A stretch of 64,000 bases of DNA from Bdellovibrio sp. KM01 (GTDB taxonomy: Bacteria; Bdellovibrionota; Bdellovibrionia; Bdellovibrionales; Bdellovibrionaceae). Made by a program: the position numbers and the translations under genes. Below are positions 63,300 through 64,000 of the stretch, in pieces. The notes under the pieces are model-generated. The model was not told where the DNA came from, made no database searches, and saw nothing but the letters and a program-made list of their open reading frames with translations. Numbering within the stretch: the first letter of the stretch is position 1; every line of letters starts with the position of its first letter. Location of the stretch: NCBI RefSeq assembly GCF_013752535.1, contig NZ_CP058348.1, forward strand, positions 248,001-312,000, read 5' to 3'.

Positions 63300-63800
63300 A
63301 TGGTTAATGCCTTTACGTCTTATCTTAGAAAAAGGGGATCTAACACTCCAGGCTGGCTTGTAAAGTACATGATCAGCTTTTGGACGCCTTATCTGGGGGC
63401 GGGGATCAAGATTGAAGAGATATCTTCTGATTATCGCTACATCAAAGTATGTCTGAAGCAAACATGGTACAATCGCAATTACGTGGGCACTCAATTCGGC
63501 GGATCTCTTTATGCCATGACGGACCCTTTTTACATGCTGATGCTGATCAATAACTTGGGGCAGGATTATTATGTTTGGGATAAAGGTGCCACCATAGACT
63601 TCGTAGCACCCGGAAAGACCAATGTTACGGCCGAATTTAGAATCAATGATGAAATCATCGAGAAAGTTCTTAAAGAAACCGCGTCTGGTGATAAGTACAT
63701 CTTTGATCTGCCAGTACAGGTGATTGATGCGAACGGGGAGTTGGTCGCGTCCGTTCTTAAAAAACTTTACGTTCGTAAGAAGAAAAAAGAACGCTCTTAG
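63300..63800 (+). CDS. DUF4442 thioesterase-like protein
   Basis: A 166-residue hotdog-fold protein of the DUF4442/PaaI-like group. The block NRNYVGTQFGGSLYAMTDPFYMLML holds the family helix with Gly-Gly and Asp, and WDKGATIDFVAPGKTNVTAEFRI follows. Such proteins cut acyl-CoA thioesters; the acyl group is unknown. The stop overlaps the next, converging gene by 4 bp. Confidence 0.82.
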   Translation: MVNAFTSYLRKRGSNTPGWLVKYMISFWTPYLGAGIKIEEISSDYRYIKVCLKQTWYNRNYVGTQFGGSLYAMTDPFYMLMLINNLGQDYYVWDKGATIDFVAPGKTNVTAEFRINDEIIEKVLKETASGDKYIFDLPVQVIDANGELVASVLKKLYVRKKKKERS

Positions 63801-64000
63801 AAAGAAATTTTAAAACTGATATCGATATTATTGGGAATGAATCCTGCCCGGTGACTGATCATATCTGTCGCATTAACTTCATTCGCAGTATATGTATCGT
63901 ATGCACCTTTTAACATGCTGGCGACTACACTTGAAGCGACACCAATCCAGTAAGCTTGTTTCTTGGTGATATTAAGTCCTTTATAGGCAAGCGCGGCACT
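63797..64000 (-). CDS. partial gene, C-terminus only, runs off the window
   Basis: The last 67 codons of a minus-strand gene ending in TAA at 63797. The fragment has a short hydrophobic helix (AYWIGVASSVVASMLKG) and ends in strand-like sequence IDISFKISF with a terminal Phe. The start lies outside the window, so no family can be given. Confidence 0.6.
   Translation of the reverse strand, partial: SAALAYKGLNITKKQAYWIGVASSVVASMLKGAYDTYTANEVNATDMISHRAGFIPNNIDISFKISF

Overview
The window reads as a stretch of chromosome from a Gram-negative predator-type bacterium close to Bdellovibrio. This is an inference from gene content: a TIGR02147-family regulator, many lipoproteins and small outer-membrane barrels, a periplasmic adenosine deaminase, an L,D-transpeptidase, a YiiX-like cysteine hydrolase, a complete aerobic oxidase operon and a tyrosine-degradation set. 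No rRNA, CRISPR array or insertion sequence was seen. One tRNA is present, tRNA-Ser(GGA).

Layout. 0.2-3 kb holds a secreted protein, a lysine-free GcvH-like protein and the nitrogen unit glnB-glnA. 3.2-11.2 kb carries a gamma-glutamylcyclotransferase, trmL, secA followed by two overlapping genes, a BamE-like lipoprotein, a matrixin-type protease and a FabG-like reductase. 11.3-17.2 kb is a cytochrome oxidase operon (cytochrome c, SCO, CoxB with a heme c domain, A2-type CoxA, CoxC, CoxD, CtaB). 17.3-29 kb has maiA, fahA and hmgA of homogentisate degradation, sodC, OsmC, and an Hpt / hybrid kinase / response regulator operon divergent from a PhnD-like binding protein. 29-47 kb is mostly housekeeping and envelope genes: quinone oxidoreductase, rsmG, tpx, a DEAD-box helicase next to radD, several methyltransferases, an L,D-transpeptidase, two DUF1398 proteins and a nitronate monooxygenase-like enzyme. 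47-52 kb includes a protein built of five 30-residue repeats, the adenosine deaminase, an exonuclease, an ArsC-like protein and a truncated DHFR-like gene.

About 52.2-58.0 kb is the accessory part. A large serine recombinase runs straight into, and antisense through, the tRNA-Ser gene. Upstream of it are a replication-relaxation-like protein, a 22-bp perfect inverted repeat nested inside a second pair of arms, two mini-ORFs with strong ribosome binding sites coupled to the following genes, a TIGR02147 regulator and two secreted proteins sharing a C-terminal module. An 11-bp copy of the tRNA T-arm at 52186 may mark the other end. I read this as an integrated element, but its left end is unproven. 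58.2-64 kb returns to envelope and small-enzyme genes and ends in a partial minus-strand gene.

Points most worth a second look are the element and its compound hairpin, the lysine-free acidic GcvH-like protein beside glnA, the kinase/binding-protein locus, and hairpins that cover the ribosome binding region of a helicase gene and of an outer-membrane protein gene.
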